64,000 bases of DNA, taken from assembly GCA_025210795.1 (NCBI GenBank), contig JAOAQZ010000010.1:87251-151250 (forward strand). The letters run 5' to 3'. The notes beneath the pieces are model-generated. The model did no database searches. It had not been told where the DNA came from and was given only the letters and a program-made list of their open reading frames with translations. The stretch is from Cohaesibacter sp. GTDB taxonomy: Bacteria; Pseudomonadota; Alphaproteobacteria; Rhizobiales; Cohaesibacteraceae. This document shows, piece after piece, positions 1 to 8,337 of this stretch. Numbering within the stretch: the stretch's first letter is position 1; every line of letters starts with the position of its first letter. The position numbers and the translations under genes are program-made.

Positions 1-1
1 G

Positions 2-436
2 GCCCAGCGGGTTGCGCGCTATGAACCAGCCAGTGAATTTTTGCTCTTCTACAAGGATGTGAGCTATAGCCCGCCTCAAGAGGGAGAGAGCCGCGGGCGA
101 GTCAGTTTTCTTGGCAATCTGTCGGCCCCGAAAAAGGCCAATGCCGACACTGGCGATGAAATGGTCAAAGAAGATTGGCAGGAATGGGTGTTCGACTATC
201 ACATGAATAGCCGCCTGACCATCACCCGCAAGGCGGGAGCGCCTGTTGATAAAGTGAATAATCCTGAGGATTATAAAGTCTATAGCCTGGAGAAATGCTC
301 CGACGGTCCTTTGCAGCAAATCACCACCGGGGAAGGCAAAGCCCCAAAGGTTGGCGCGCCCAGCGATCAACAGATGATAAAAGCGCAAGACAACCAGCCC
401 AGCCAAAGCAAAGGCTCTGTTCCCATTAGTGAATAG
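2..436 (+). CDS. Hypothetical protein, C-terminal part (5' end outside window)
   Basis: The reading frame is open from base 2 with no stop, so the gene begins upstream of the window. The visible ~144 residues are hydrophilic. A mixed region with the run EDWQEWVFDYHMNSRLTI is followed by a Gln/Ser/Pro-rich tail ending KGSVPISE. No signal peptide, membrane helix or catalytic motif is visible in this part. The frame ends 57 bases before the convergent HAD hydrolase stop. I do not recognise the family. The long open frame and normal codon use make it a likely real gene, but no function can be assigned. Confidence 0.6.
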   Translation, partial: AQRVARYEPASEFLLFYKDVSYSPPQEGESRGRVSFLGNLSAPKKANADTGDEMVKEDWQEWVFDYHMNSRLTITRKAGAPVDKVNNPEDYKVYSLEKCSDGPLQQITTGEGKAPKVGAPSDQQMIKAQDNQPSQSKGSVPISE

Positions 437-493
437 CTAGGCTCTGTTTGAGAGCCCAACTATCTTCTTGATGCGTCATTGCCCTTTGCTACG

Positions 494-1351
494 TTACCAG
501 ACAAGGCGCGGCATATAGCCAATGGTCTCGACATCTTCATGATCAAGACGGTGATTGACCCGCTCATCATCAGGCTCATCAATCGGGCCAAAATCTGGGG
601 CGTGAATCCCTGCTGTGATAAAGAGCGCGTCCATTTTCTGGTAATGTGCCCCACGAATATCCGTTGGCAGGCTGTCGCCAATCAGCAGCACCTTGGAGCG
701 GTCCACTTCGCTGCCTGAAGCTTTAGCCAAAGTTGCCAAAGAGGCATCATAAATGGGTGCGCAGGGCTTGCCCACCAAGATCACATCTCCGCCATAAGCC
801 TCAAATCGGTCCGCAAGAGCACCCGCGCAGTAAATGAATGTGCCGCCTTTCTCCACCACCCGGTCAGGATTGGCGCAGATCAGGGATAGGCCGCGTTGTG
901 CAAGACGCTTAAGCAAGTCGTCATAATCATCCGGTGTTTCGGTGGCATCATCAAGGAGGCCGGTGCAGCAGATAATCTCGGCGTCTTCTTCTTCTACAAG
1001 CTCCACACCCAGCCCTTCATAAAGAGGCAAATCGCGGTCTGGGCCAATATGAAACAATTTGCTTTTGCCGCTTGCAATAATGGCATCACGGCTGATATCG
1101 CCGGAAGTCACCACAGCATCATAACAATCGCGCGGCACGCCAAGCCCATCAAGCTGTTTTAAAATCGGGCCATGAGGGCGCGGAGCGTTGGTGATCAGAA
1201 TAACCGGACCATGCTCTTTGCGAAACTTGGACAGGGCCTCAACCGCCGCCTTGTTATGCTGTACGCCATTATGAACAACGCCCCAGATATCGGAAAGAAG
1301 ACCGGAATAATTAGCGGCAACAGCATGAAGGCCGGAAAGACGGGAAGACAT
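494..1351 (-). CDS. TIGR01459-type HAD-IIA family hydrolase
   Basis: A 285-residue cytosolic HAD-superfamily hydrolase of the HAD-IIA (NagD-like) group. Motif I is SDIWGV around D21: the nucleophilic Asp is kept, but the second Asp of the usual DxD is Trp, which I recall as typical of the TIGR01459 subfamily. Motif II is ITNAPRP near residue 54, the cap follows, the motif III lysine lies in VGKPCAPIYD, and motif IV is LLIGDSLPTD. The substrate is unknown; the family acts on phosphate esters. The start at 1351 is preceded by an AAAAGGG-type SD; the longer in-frame extension to 1522 looks untranslated. It lies 186 bases downstream of the EAL gene on the same strand and could share its transcript. 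Confidence 0.85.
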   Translation of the reverse strand: MSSRLSGLHAVAANYSGLLSDIWGVVHNGVQHNKAAVEALSKFRKEHGPVILITNAPRPHGPILKQLDGLGVPRDCYDAVVTSGDISRDAIIASGKSKLFHIGPDRDLPLYEGLGVELVEEEDAEIICCTGLLDDATETPDDYDDLLKRLAQRGLSLICANPDRVVEKGGTFIYCAGALADRFEAYGGDVILVGKPCAPIYDASLATLAKASGSEVDRSKVLLIGDSLPTDIRGAHYQKMDALFITAGIHAPDFGPIDEPDDERVNHRLDHEDVETIGYMPRLVW

Positions 1352-1537
1352 GACAAAGCCCTTTTTGGCAGCAGAGAAAAAACAAGGCAAAAGCCTGAAA
1401 TTTGGGCGTAAAGCCAAGCCGAAAATAGGTATAAAATCCGTCTTGCCCAACGCTCTATCTTTGTCCCCTTTTGCTTTTGGGAGGTCAAGATAAAAGGGCG
1501 GTTTTCGCCCGCTAATTTGCAAAAGGGCGAAAAGCGA

Positions 1538-3505
1538 TTAGCGAACAACCCGCCGGACTTGTGGAGACATAGGGACGGTGCCGGATGGAGCAGATGCTGC
1601 TGCGCGGGGAGTCTCTGGCTCCATCAGGCCTGCAGCTTCGGCAAGGACCGAGCGGAAATGATCACGAGTGCTGCTATTGCCCTGATCCCCATCAGACAAG
1701 GCTTTAAGAGCTTGCGCAACGCGCGGATTTTGCCCCAATGTACGCTCACTGCCACCTGCGGTCTGAACCGGGGGTGAAGGGTGCAAAGGCTGGGCCGGAG
1801 CCTTGGATGGTTGGGCCTGCCGGGCCAGATGGCCCGCCCCGCGCTTTACCATGCCATCGCGCTGCGGCGCAGAAGCTCTCATAGTGTCAGCCGTGCGCCC
1901 GCCAGTGCCATGCACCATAGGGGCGGGAATATCTTGCGGGCTAATTGTGCTTGGTTGGCTTCCTGCCTGAGAAGCCCCCGATCCGGGCTTGTTATCTGCC
2001 CGTAGCGGTTTGGCTTCAGCAAAATGATTGCCTTGCGCAAGCTGTACATTATAGTCAAGCAGCCCAACCAGAACACTTTCAGTTTCGATATGGGTGACAA
2101 TCAGTTCGATGCCCTTGCGCGATAACACGCGCGAGAAATCAGCGGGATGAATATCCATGCCGCGACCAGCTTCGCGATGAGTAAGGATAGGCGCTGCCAC
2201 CTTGGCAAAACGCACCCCTTTGCGGGCCATTGCATCAAAATCAAGACTGAGATTGGTGACCTGATCGACAGAGAAGCGGAAGCCCATGCTGCTGAGCAGT
2301 TTAACTGTTTCTTCTTCCATAGGGCTAAAGGAACGGAAGTCCGCCTGACTAATCTCAAGGATGATATTCTCGATCAAATCCTGATTGTCTTCATAAAGAC
2401 CACGCAAATGGGCAAAGAAATCTGGGTCAGCCAGACTTTGCACCGACACATTGCAAAAGCTCGGCACCCCATGGCCCCGGTCAGCCAAGCTGCGTTGTAG
2501 GCGGAAGGCCTTATTGATGGAAAGGCGATCAAGCAGCGGCATGAAACCAAGCTTCTTGCAGACAGGCAAGAAGCTTGACGGCATGACAAGGGAGCCATCT
2601 TCCGCCACCAGCCGGGCCAGCATTTCGTAATATTTCGGCTTGCGCATGGGCAACGTAACAACAGGCTGCAAATGAAGTTCAAGATTGCCAGTAGCAAGGG
2701 CACGGCGAATGGTAGCGATTTCCTCTTCGCTGGCATCATCGCGATGGTCTGCCAAATGGAAATTGGCCATGGCCTCTAGTGCCTTGGCAACGGCCTCTTT
2801 CTTCTCCTCTGCACTGCCGGTAGCGGCCTGTTCTTGTGCGGTCTCATTCGCTGATACAGTCTGTGAAGGGAGCACGCCTTCGCCTGCGGCGCTGTCGGGC
2901 GTGCTATCCGGCGTGCCTGTCATCTGGGCGCTTTGGGCAGCTGGCTGGCTTGCCGAGCGCCCGGCTTTATGTGCCGGATCAGGCGCTCCGGTATTTTCTT
3001 GCACAAGCGATCGGGATTTTATCTTCTTGCGCAAAAGTTCATCAAGTTGCGCAACTGTCTTTGTGGCCTGTTCCAACTTGCCTTTAAGCGCCTTGGCTGC
3101 CCCTTCATTCTTCTCAACCCGTTCATCAAGCTCGGCGCAGCTTTCAGCAAGCTGCCGCACAAGGCTGCCAATCAGATCAAGCTCGGCAAGGATAGGCCCC
3201 ATCTCAGATTGTACGCGCTCGGAAAGGGAATGCTCCAGCCGCTCCCCAAGCTCGCGGACATCCTGAACATCACGGGTCAAGGACAGTTTCAGGCGTGTCA
3301 GATCATCCATTTGTTCATCAATGATCAACCGGTCACGCACACGGCTGATCTGATAATGAACAAGCATAAGAGTAAGCAGAATTCCAACAGAAAACGGCGC
3401 AGCTTCTGGGATGGTGAGGCCAAATTTCAAATGCAGAATGGCCCCCAGAGAAGCTGAAATCACCACCATGCAAATGGCAATAAAGATAGCGCCCAGCCGC
3501 TGCAT
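1538..3505 (-). CDS. TipF-like membrane-anchored EAL-domain protein, degenerate active site
   Basis: 655 residues. Two N-terminal membrane helices (about 6-25 and 37-52) are followed by a coiled coil (about 60-165), a Ser/Ala/Gln-rich linker (170-245), an EAL domain (about 260-500) and a disordered Pro/Ala/Ser-rich tail. EAL signature: E294 (as EML), N352, E384, K435, E474 and Q491 are present, but the DDFG-type metal motif reads VDQVTN, so the second Asp is Gln415. Loss of a metal ligand suggests a c-di-GMP-binding protein rather than an active phosphodiesterase. Architecture and degeneracy match Caulobacter TipF, a flagellar assembly c-di-GMP effector; this assignment is inference. SD GGAGAG precedes the ATG at 3505. 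A perfect CtrA box lies about 220 bases upstream. Confidence 0.8.
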   Translation of the reverse strand: MQRLGAIFIAICMVVISASLGAILHLKFGLTIPEAAPFSVGILLTLMLVHYQISRVRDRLIIDEQMDDLTRLKLSLTRDVQDVRELGERLEHSLSERVQSEMGPILAELDLIGSLVRQLAESCAELDERVEKNEGAAKALKGKLEQATKTVAQLDELLRKKIKSRSLVQENTGAPDPAHKAGRSASQPAAQSAQMTGTPDSTPDSAAGEGVLPSQTVSANETAQEQAATGSAEEKKEAVAKALEAMANFHLADHRDDASEEEIATIRRALATGNLELHLQPVVTLPMRKPKYYEMLARLVAEDGSLVMPSSFLPVCKKLGFMPLLDRLSINKAFRLQRSLADRGHGVPSFCNVSVQSLADPDFFAHLRGLYEDNQDLIENIILEISQADFRSFSPMEEETVKLLSSMGFRFSVDQVTNLSLDFDAMARKGVRFAKVAAPILTHREAGRGMDIHPADFSRVLSRKGIELIVTHIETESVLVGLLDYNVQLAQGNHFAEAKPLRADNKPGSGASQAGSQPSTISPQDIPAPMVHGTGGRTADTMRASAPQRDGMVKRGAGHLARQAQPSKAPAQPLHPSPPVQTAGGSERTLGQNPRVAQALKALSDGDQGNSSTRDHFRSVLAEAAGLMEPETPRAAASAPSGTVPMSPQVRRVVR

Positions 3506-4016
3506 ATATCTCTCCGCCCTGTCTTATTGAATTTGACCCCAATTTCTTTTCACCTCGCCTAAAAAGTGAAAAGAGAACAAAATCCGCAGCTTGCCTTTGC
3601 TGCGCCTTGCAAAATCAAATCCGTCGCCGCTTGAGGATGATTGAGAATGTCGAGCCAAAATCATCCAGACATTTCAAAAGCTCAGCCAATCCGTGGCCTT
3701 GGGTGGCGAGCCGAATCAATGTCGTTAATTAATGGTTAATCTAACTTGCAAACGCGGCGCTGAAAAGAGGGGGAATGTGTCGGAGCAAAGAAAGTTTCAC
3801 GAAGGCCTATCACAGTAACGGGCAGCCTTTATCCACCGAAATCGGGCGTTTAAGCCAAAGGGAAGCAAGGTAAGGCAGGCATGTTTCACCCTGAAAGCAC
3901 AGAATGAGTGCCTGTTTTGTTTGATTGGCTCTAAAAAGCTGCCCCATCTACCAGACCAGGAAAGGAGGGTTGGAGATGGGGCATAGTTGAGGCGTCGCAT
4001 GTGGACACGGAAAAGA
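3506..4016. other. Intergenic region with promoter of the EAL gene
   Basis: About 510 bases with no convincing gene between the EAL start and the end of the radical SAM gene. It holds the CtrA box at 3725-3739 and a perfect 9-bp inverted repeat, GCCCCATCT at 3941-3949 and AGATGGGGC at 3974-3982, separated by 24 bases. That hairpin may end transcription of the radical SAM gene on the minus strand, but no T-run follows it. Short ORFs here lack SD sites. Confidence 0.5.
3725..3739. promoter_or_regulatory. CtrA binding site (TTAA-N7-TTAA)
   Basis: The sequence TTAATTAATGGTTAA is a perfect match to the full CtrA consensus of alphaproteobacteria. It lies about 220 bases upstream of the EAL gene start at 3505, which is read away from it. 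In Caulobacter tipF is a cell-cycle/flagellar gene under the CtrA cascade (established knowledge), so the site supports the TipF-like reading. Binding itself is inferred. Confidence 0.6.
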
Positions 4017-5168
4017 TCAAAACAGACTGAGTTGCTGTTGGTCTTGTTTTGGGGGAGTGAAATGGTCAACAGACAGGCGAGTGCGCCGGGCTGAATATCC
4101 ATATTGTCTGGCAGCAATCTCCATGCGTTTATGCAGCATATCCGCATAAGGGCCTGTGCCGCGCATGCGTTTGCCGGGCGTACTGTCATAAACTTTGCCG
4201 CCGCGCATGGAGCGCAAAACATTCATCACATGACGATAACGATCAGGATAATGCTGCAACAACCAATCCTGAAACAGATCGGCCACTTCGCGCGGAAGGC
4301 GCAGCAAAATGGTGCCGGCCTCGCTGGCGCCTTTTTCCCTTGCAGCCTCCAAAATGGCCTCCAGCTCATTGTCATTGAGCGCAGGAATCATAGGAGCGGC
4401 CAGCACGCCTGTGGGAATGCCCGCCTCTGCAAGGCTTTTGATGGTCCCAAGCCGCCGGTGAGGGGCGGCTGCGCGCGGCTCCATGGCGCGGGACAGCTTG
4501 TTATCAAGCGTGGTAATGGAAATGGCGACTTTGACGAGGGACTTCTCCGCCAGCTTGGTGAGCAAATCAAGATCGCGCAAAATAAGCGAGGATTTGGTGA
4601 CAATCGCCACCGGATGCCCGGTTTCAACCAGCACTTCCAATATGCCGCGCATCAGGCGATAGCGCCGCTCGATCGGTTGATAGGGGTCGGTATTGGTGCC
4701 AATGGCAAGGGGGCGCGGGCGATAGGTGGGCGATGACAATTCCCGCCGCAATTGCTCGGCCGCATCGGGCTTGGCGAACAATTTGGTTTCAAAATCCAGA
4801 CCAGCGGATAGCCCCATATAGGCGTGGGTGGGGCGGGCAAAACAATAGGAACAGCCATGCTCGCATCCGCGGTAGGGATTGATGGAGCGGTCAAAGGGAA
4901 TGTCCGGACTGTCATTGCGGGTGATGATGGTGCGGGACTTTTCCTCCTGCACATCGGTTTTCAAAGGCGGCAGATCATCGCAAATCTGGCTCCAGCCATC
5001 ATCCACCGGCTCTTTGGCATAGGGTTCAAACCGGCCTGAAGGGTTGTGGGCGCTACCACGCCCTCTGATCCGGCCATTAAGGTTGCGTGCCAGCATGTGA
5101 TCCGGATCGACCTGCGCCCCGATAAAGCTGCCGCCTTGCTCAACCTTTCGCTCCGAATTTGATCGCAT
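4017..5168 (-). CDS. PA0069-family radical SAM protein
   Basis: 383 residues from the ATG at 5168. The radical SAM cluster motif is C102-x3-C106-x2-C109 in NPYRGCEHGCSYC, which holds the 4Fe-4S cluster that cleaves S-adenosylmethionine. The N-terminal run RGRGSAHNPSGRFE is the family's hallmark leader. The family (PA0069 / Rv2578c type, SplB-related) has no agreed substrate. The ATG at 5168 has an AGG seven bases upstream and fits the usual N-terminus; the frame also contains an ATG at 5183 and a TTG at 5210. The C-terminal about 60 residues are basic and variable. It stands alone, with more than 400 bases of upstream non-coding sequence. Confidence 0.85.
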   Translation of the reverse strand: MRSNSERKVEQGGSFIGAQVDPDHMLARNLNGRIRGRGSAHNPSGRFEPYAKEPVDDGWSQICDDLPPLKTDVQEEKSRTIITRNDSPDIPFDRSINPYRGCEHGCSYCFARPTHAYMGLSAGLDFETKLFAKPDAAEQLRRELSSPTYRPRPLAIGTNTDPYQPIERRYRLMRGILEVLVETGHPVAIVTKSSLILRDLDLLTKLAEKSLVKVAISITTLDNKLSRAMEPRAAAPHRRLGTIKSLAEAGIPTGVLAAPMIPALNDNELEAILEAAREKGASEAGTILLRLPREVADLFQDWLLQHYPDRYRHVMNVLRSMRGGKVYDSTPGKRMRGTGPYADMLHKRMEIAARQYGYSARRTRLSVDHFTPPKQDQQQLSLF

Positions 5169-5480
5169 CTCGTTACCTGTCATCACATCGCATTTGGCTA
5201 CCTGCCCCAAGCTTGACCATATGGCAAAAGCTAGAAAGCAGGCTCGCTACCCAAATTATGTTTTTATTTTGTTCTCTTTTAACCATGAAGAATTCATTTG
5301 AACAAATCAAGAACAATAATCGGGGGAGGCGCACAGAATTTCTGGCCTGCTCATCTCAGAAGCACAAGGATTGATGCAGGAGATGAGGCAACGCGCCGGT
5401 TTGGGCCAAGTTTGCAGCCTCTGGATAAGCTGTGCATGAGCGGTGGACAGAATGGCCAAAATGACAGGGGCGCAATAAAG

Positions 5481-5521
5481 AAAAAGGGAGCGAGCCGGTA
5501 TCGGTGAGCTCGCTCCCTTTT
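5481..5521 (-). terminator. Rho-independent terminator of the small membrane protein gene
   Basis: A 14-bp perfect stem AAAAGGGAGCGAGC / GCTCGCTCCCTTTT with a 12-base loop. On the minus strand the stem runs into TTTTTCTTT. It lies just past the stop of the gene at 5592-5804. The plus side also has a T-run, so it may work both ways. The stretch 5169-5480 holds no gene I can support. Confidence 0.8.
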
Positions 5522-5591
5522 CCTTTATTTCATGATTTTGGGGAAGGGGGATAAGGTTGAGACTTATCCCCGTGGATAAGGACAAAGCGAA

Positions 5592-5804
5592 TCAGCGTTT
5601 TTCTTCAAACGAGCCGCTGTCAGGATCCATCTCCAGATCAATGATGTCGTCTTCCCGCTTTTGATGCTCGGCAGCCTGCCGTTTTTCTTCGCGCACTTGG
5701 GCGGCTTTCAGCTTGGTGGATTGCACCTTGAGCTTGTTGCCCAGTTTGAAAAAGGCCCACAAGGTGGCAAGACTGGCAACCAGAACCAGCAATTTGGTAA
5801 TCAT
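5592..5804 (-). CDS. Small single-pass membrane protein, unknown function
   Basis: A 70-residue protein: one N-terminal hydrophobic helix (about residues 3-19, MITKLLVLVASLATLWAFF), then a charged, probably coiled-coil stretch rich in Lys, Glu and Gln, and an acidic end. The ATG at 5804 has an AAGGGG SD eight bases upstream, so I prefer it to the longer ORF from 5924. It is followed by a strong terminator and looks monocistronic. Layout suggests an inner-membrane anchor with a cytoplasmic helical tail; nothing points to a specific job. Confidence 0.6.
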   Translation of the reverse strand: MITKLLVLVASLATLWAFFKLGNKLKVQSTKLKAAQVREEKRQAAEHQKREDDIIDLEMDPDSGSFEEKR

Positions 5805-6005
5805 AGAAAACGCCCCTTCAGCGCGCCTTGCATCATAATGTGCGCCATCAAACACAAGCGATCGCATAAGTTCAAAGCTGGCCCTGTCACCGCGCATCTT
5901 GATCACAGCAACAGGGCCAGGCAAAAGATGTTCCTGCCCTTATATCATGAATGGGCAGGCACTCAAGGTAAGATGGAGCTGCCCTGAACCAAACAAGAGC
6001 GGCTT

Positions 6006-7163
6006 TTAGCCAGCAAGCCTTCGCAGTAAAGCTTCCAGAGGGCCACGCTTGGCAACAAAGCGCCAAAGCACAGCATACAGACAGCAAGCAGCGATAAAAC
6101 CAAGGGCGTAGAGGGTGACGACTGTCAAGCTGGGATTGGTCGCGGCATTGCTTGCTGTATCAATCCAGCCAAGAGCCTCCATCAGCCCCATGCCAATCAC
6201 AATATGGGCAATATAAAGGGTCAGCGCCTGCCGTCCGGTCAAAAGCAAAGGGCGCAAGATGCGAGTTTGGCCTAGCCAGTCCCCAAGCCAGAGGCAAAGG
6301 ACAAGAGCCATCAGGGCCGTTCCGGTGCTTGAGAGCATATAAAGCGGCCCCGGCGGTATCGCATCGCGGCCAAACAAAAGCGAGAGCAGAGCTTGCAGCT
6401 CTTCATCTTGCTGAATGTCTGGCAAAGCGGCGATATCAGCACCCATTTGTGCAAAAAAATTGCTGGCCAGCCAAAGGGCAAAACCGGCCCCCAAAATGCG
6501 CAAGCGAGTGGTTACGCTCATCAGGTTAAGCCGAGAGACGGCCATGCCGAACAGCAAAAAGGCAAGCCATGGCATAACCGGATGAAAGCCGTTGACAAAG
6601 AGATTACGCACAAAGCCTGTCGGGCTCCAGAACTCGGTATAGGTGAGGCTTTCCCAATCCCACCCCGCATCATAATCGACAATCAGCAAAGCGAGGGGAA
6701 AGGCAAGGATCAGCGCAAAGGCAAGGCCGAGCAAGCCCTTCTTGCCAAGGGGCAACAAAAAGGCTGCTGCCATGAAATAGACGCCGTAATAATGAAGGAT
6801 ATCCGGCTCAAAAATCAGGCTATTAAGAAGCCCGAAAGCAAATAAAACGCCGCCGCGTTTTAAAAGGCTTGTGCGGCTTTGAGACAGGCTATCACTGCGC
6901 GCAAATCCAAGGCCGATGCCAAGCCCGGCCAACAGCACAAAGAGAGCTGCCGCCCGTCCTTCAAGTAGCAAATGAAAGTCAAGCAGCCACTGGGGGCTGT
7001 CAGGTCCGGCCGCCGCCGATGCTGTCAGTCTGAAATTGACCAGCACCATGCCGACAAAGGCCAGAAACCGTGCCAGATCCAGCCCCAAAAGGCGAGGGGA
7101 GCCGGTCTTGGTAAAGTCAGCCTTTGTAAAATCAGGCTGCAGGTTGGTTGGAAAGGTGGTCAC
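6006..7163 (-). CDS. DUF418-like (YeiB-related) polytopic membrane protein
   Basis: 385 residues with about ten membrane helices. The N-terminus RLLGLDLARFLAFVGMVLVNF, the segment EGRAAALFVLLAGLGIGLG, the RGGVLFAFGLLNSL helix and the late RQALTLYIAHIVIG helix follow the pattern of DUF418/DUF1624-type proteins, related to heparan-alpha-glucosaminide and OafA-like acyltransferases. Function is not established for the family; transfer of an acyl group across the membrane is a guess. The start is GTG at 7163 with AGGGG six bases upstream. It lies between two unrelated minus-strand genes with short gaps. Confidence 0.7.
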   Translation of the reverse strand: MTTFPTNLQPDFTKADFTKTGSPRLLGLDLARFLAFVGMVLVNFRLTASAAAGPDSPQWLLDFHLLLEGRAAALFVLLAGLGIGLGFARSDSLSQSRTSLLKRGGVLFAFGLLNSLIFEPDILHYYGVYFMAAAFLLPLGKKGLLGLAFALILAFPLALLIVDYDAGWDWESLTYTEFWSPTGFVRNLFVNGFHPVMPWLAFLLFGMAVSRLNLMSVTTRLRILGAGFALWLASNFFAQMGADIAALPDIQQDEELQALLSLLFGRDAIPPGPLYMLSSTGTALMALVLCLWLGDWLGQTRILRPLLLTGRQALTLYIAHIVIGMGLMEALGWIDTASNAATNPSLTVVTLYALGFIAACCLYAVLWRFVAKRGPLEALLRRLAG

Positions 7164-7220
7164 AGCAGCCCCTAACCTTTTATGACTTAAGCGTTAGTCT
7201 TTGCGCTCTTTTGCGCACAA

Positions 7221-8120
7221 TCAAAGACCCAGACGGGACCAAAGGGCGCGCGCTTCAAGGCTGGAGAGAATGGCATCAGCCGATAGGCCCGCTGCAATCT
7301 GCTCGCCCACACTGCCTGATGGCACTTCTTGCGCAGCGCCAAATCTCATGCCGGGCATACGAAGGCGAGAGAAAAAGCCGCCGCCAGAGGCAATCAGCTT
7401 GAGCTTGGTAGTCTCGCCATATTTGGCTTTCAAATAGCCGCTCATATCGCCAAGCTCATCAATAAGGCCAAATTCCTTGCCCCGTTTGCCTGTCCAGAAA
7501 GCGCCGGTAAAGAGCTTGTCTTCCTCTTCGGTCAGCTTGTCGCCACGGCGCTCGCGCACCAGATCTTTAAAGGTCTCAAAGAGATCGGCCAAAAGCGCGT
7601 TAAGATGCGCCAGATGCTCTTCATTTTCGGGCTTGAACGGGTCCAGCATCGCCTTTTGCGCGCCTGCGGTATAGACACGGCGCTCAATGCCCAGTTTCTC
7701 GATCGCATCCACAAAGCCAAAGCCGCCGGACACCACACCGATAGAGCCGACAATAGAGCTCGGGTCAGCCACAATCTCGTCCCCTGCAATGGCAATCATA
7801 TACCCGCCAGAGGCCGCAGCATCCTCGCAAAAGGTAATAACGGTCTTGTCTTTTTCCTTGGCAAGCTGGCGAATGCGCTCATAGATCAGGCGGCTTTGAA
7901 CCGGAGAGCCACCGGGGCTGTTGACCGCAATGGCAACAGCAGGAGCATCCTTGATGGAAAAGGCTTTGTGAAGCTGGGCTGCAACCGAGGCCATAGAAAG
8001 ACCGGGCCGCATGGGGCTACCAACCATGATGGGGCCCGTCATCCGCACAACGGGAATGACGGTTGCTTCCTTGCGGTATTTTTCCGGCAACAGGGATTTG
8101 AGCTTTTTCATCAGGGTCAC
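7221..8120 (-). CDS. sppA: S49 family signal peptide peptidase (SppA-like)
   Basis: 299 residues, the short form of the S49 peptidases. The catalytic dyad is Ser104 in DAAASGGYMIA and Lys156 in TAGAQKAMLDPF; VNSPGGSP (residues 67-73) lines the substrate groove, as in SppA and ClpP folds. No clear membrane helix is seen at the N-terminus (MTLMKKLKSLLPEKYRKEA), so it may be peripheral. The family removes remnant signal peptides from the membrane. The start is the GTG at 8120, placed eight bases after GAGG; the ATG at 8111 would be too far away. The C-terminal about 50 residues are variable. Confidence 0.85.
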   Translation of the reverse strand: MTLMKKLKSLLPEKYRKEATVIPVVRMTGPIMVGSPMRPGLSMASVAAQLHKAFSIKDAPAVAIAVNSPGGSPVQSRLIYERIRQLAKEKDKTVITFCEDAAASGGYMIAIAGDEIVADPSSIVGSIGVVSGGFGFVDAIEKLGIERRVYTAGAQKAMLDPFKPENEEHLAHLNALLADLFETFKDLVRERRGDKLTEEEDKLFTGAFWTGKRGKEFGLIDELGDMSGYLKAKYGETTKLKLIASGGGFFSRLRMPGMRFGAAQEVPSGSVGEQIAAGLSADAILSSLEARALWSRLGL

Positions 8121-8337
8121 GGACTTTTCCTCGGACTTTGCCTATGCATAAAATAAAGGACCAAGCGGGCATTGCGCGCTGTCTCTTGTGTTCTTTATCT
8201 AGGGTGCGGGAAGGGGTAATTCCAGAGGTAAATAGTCAATCCTTGTGAATTGATAAAGATTGGCATCAAGGCTTGCAAATCACAGCCATCGGGCGCACAA
8301 AGAAGTGCGTCTCTATCCTTGTCTGTTGGAGTTTGTC

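Noticed and set aside
7329..8156. 275-aa plus-strand ORF opposite sppA
   Set aside because: It is antisense to a peptidase with intact catalytic residues and has no start signals.
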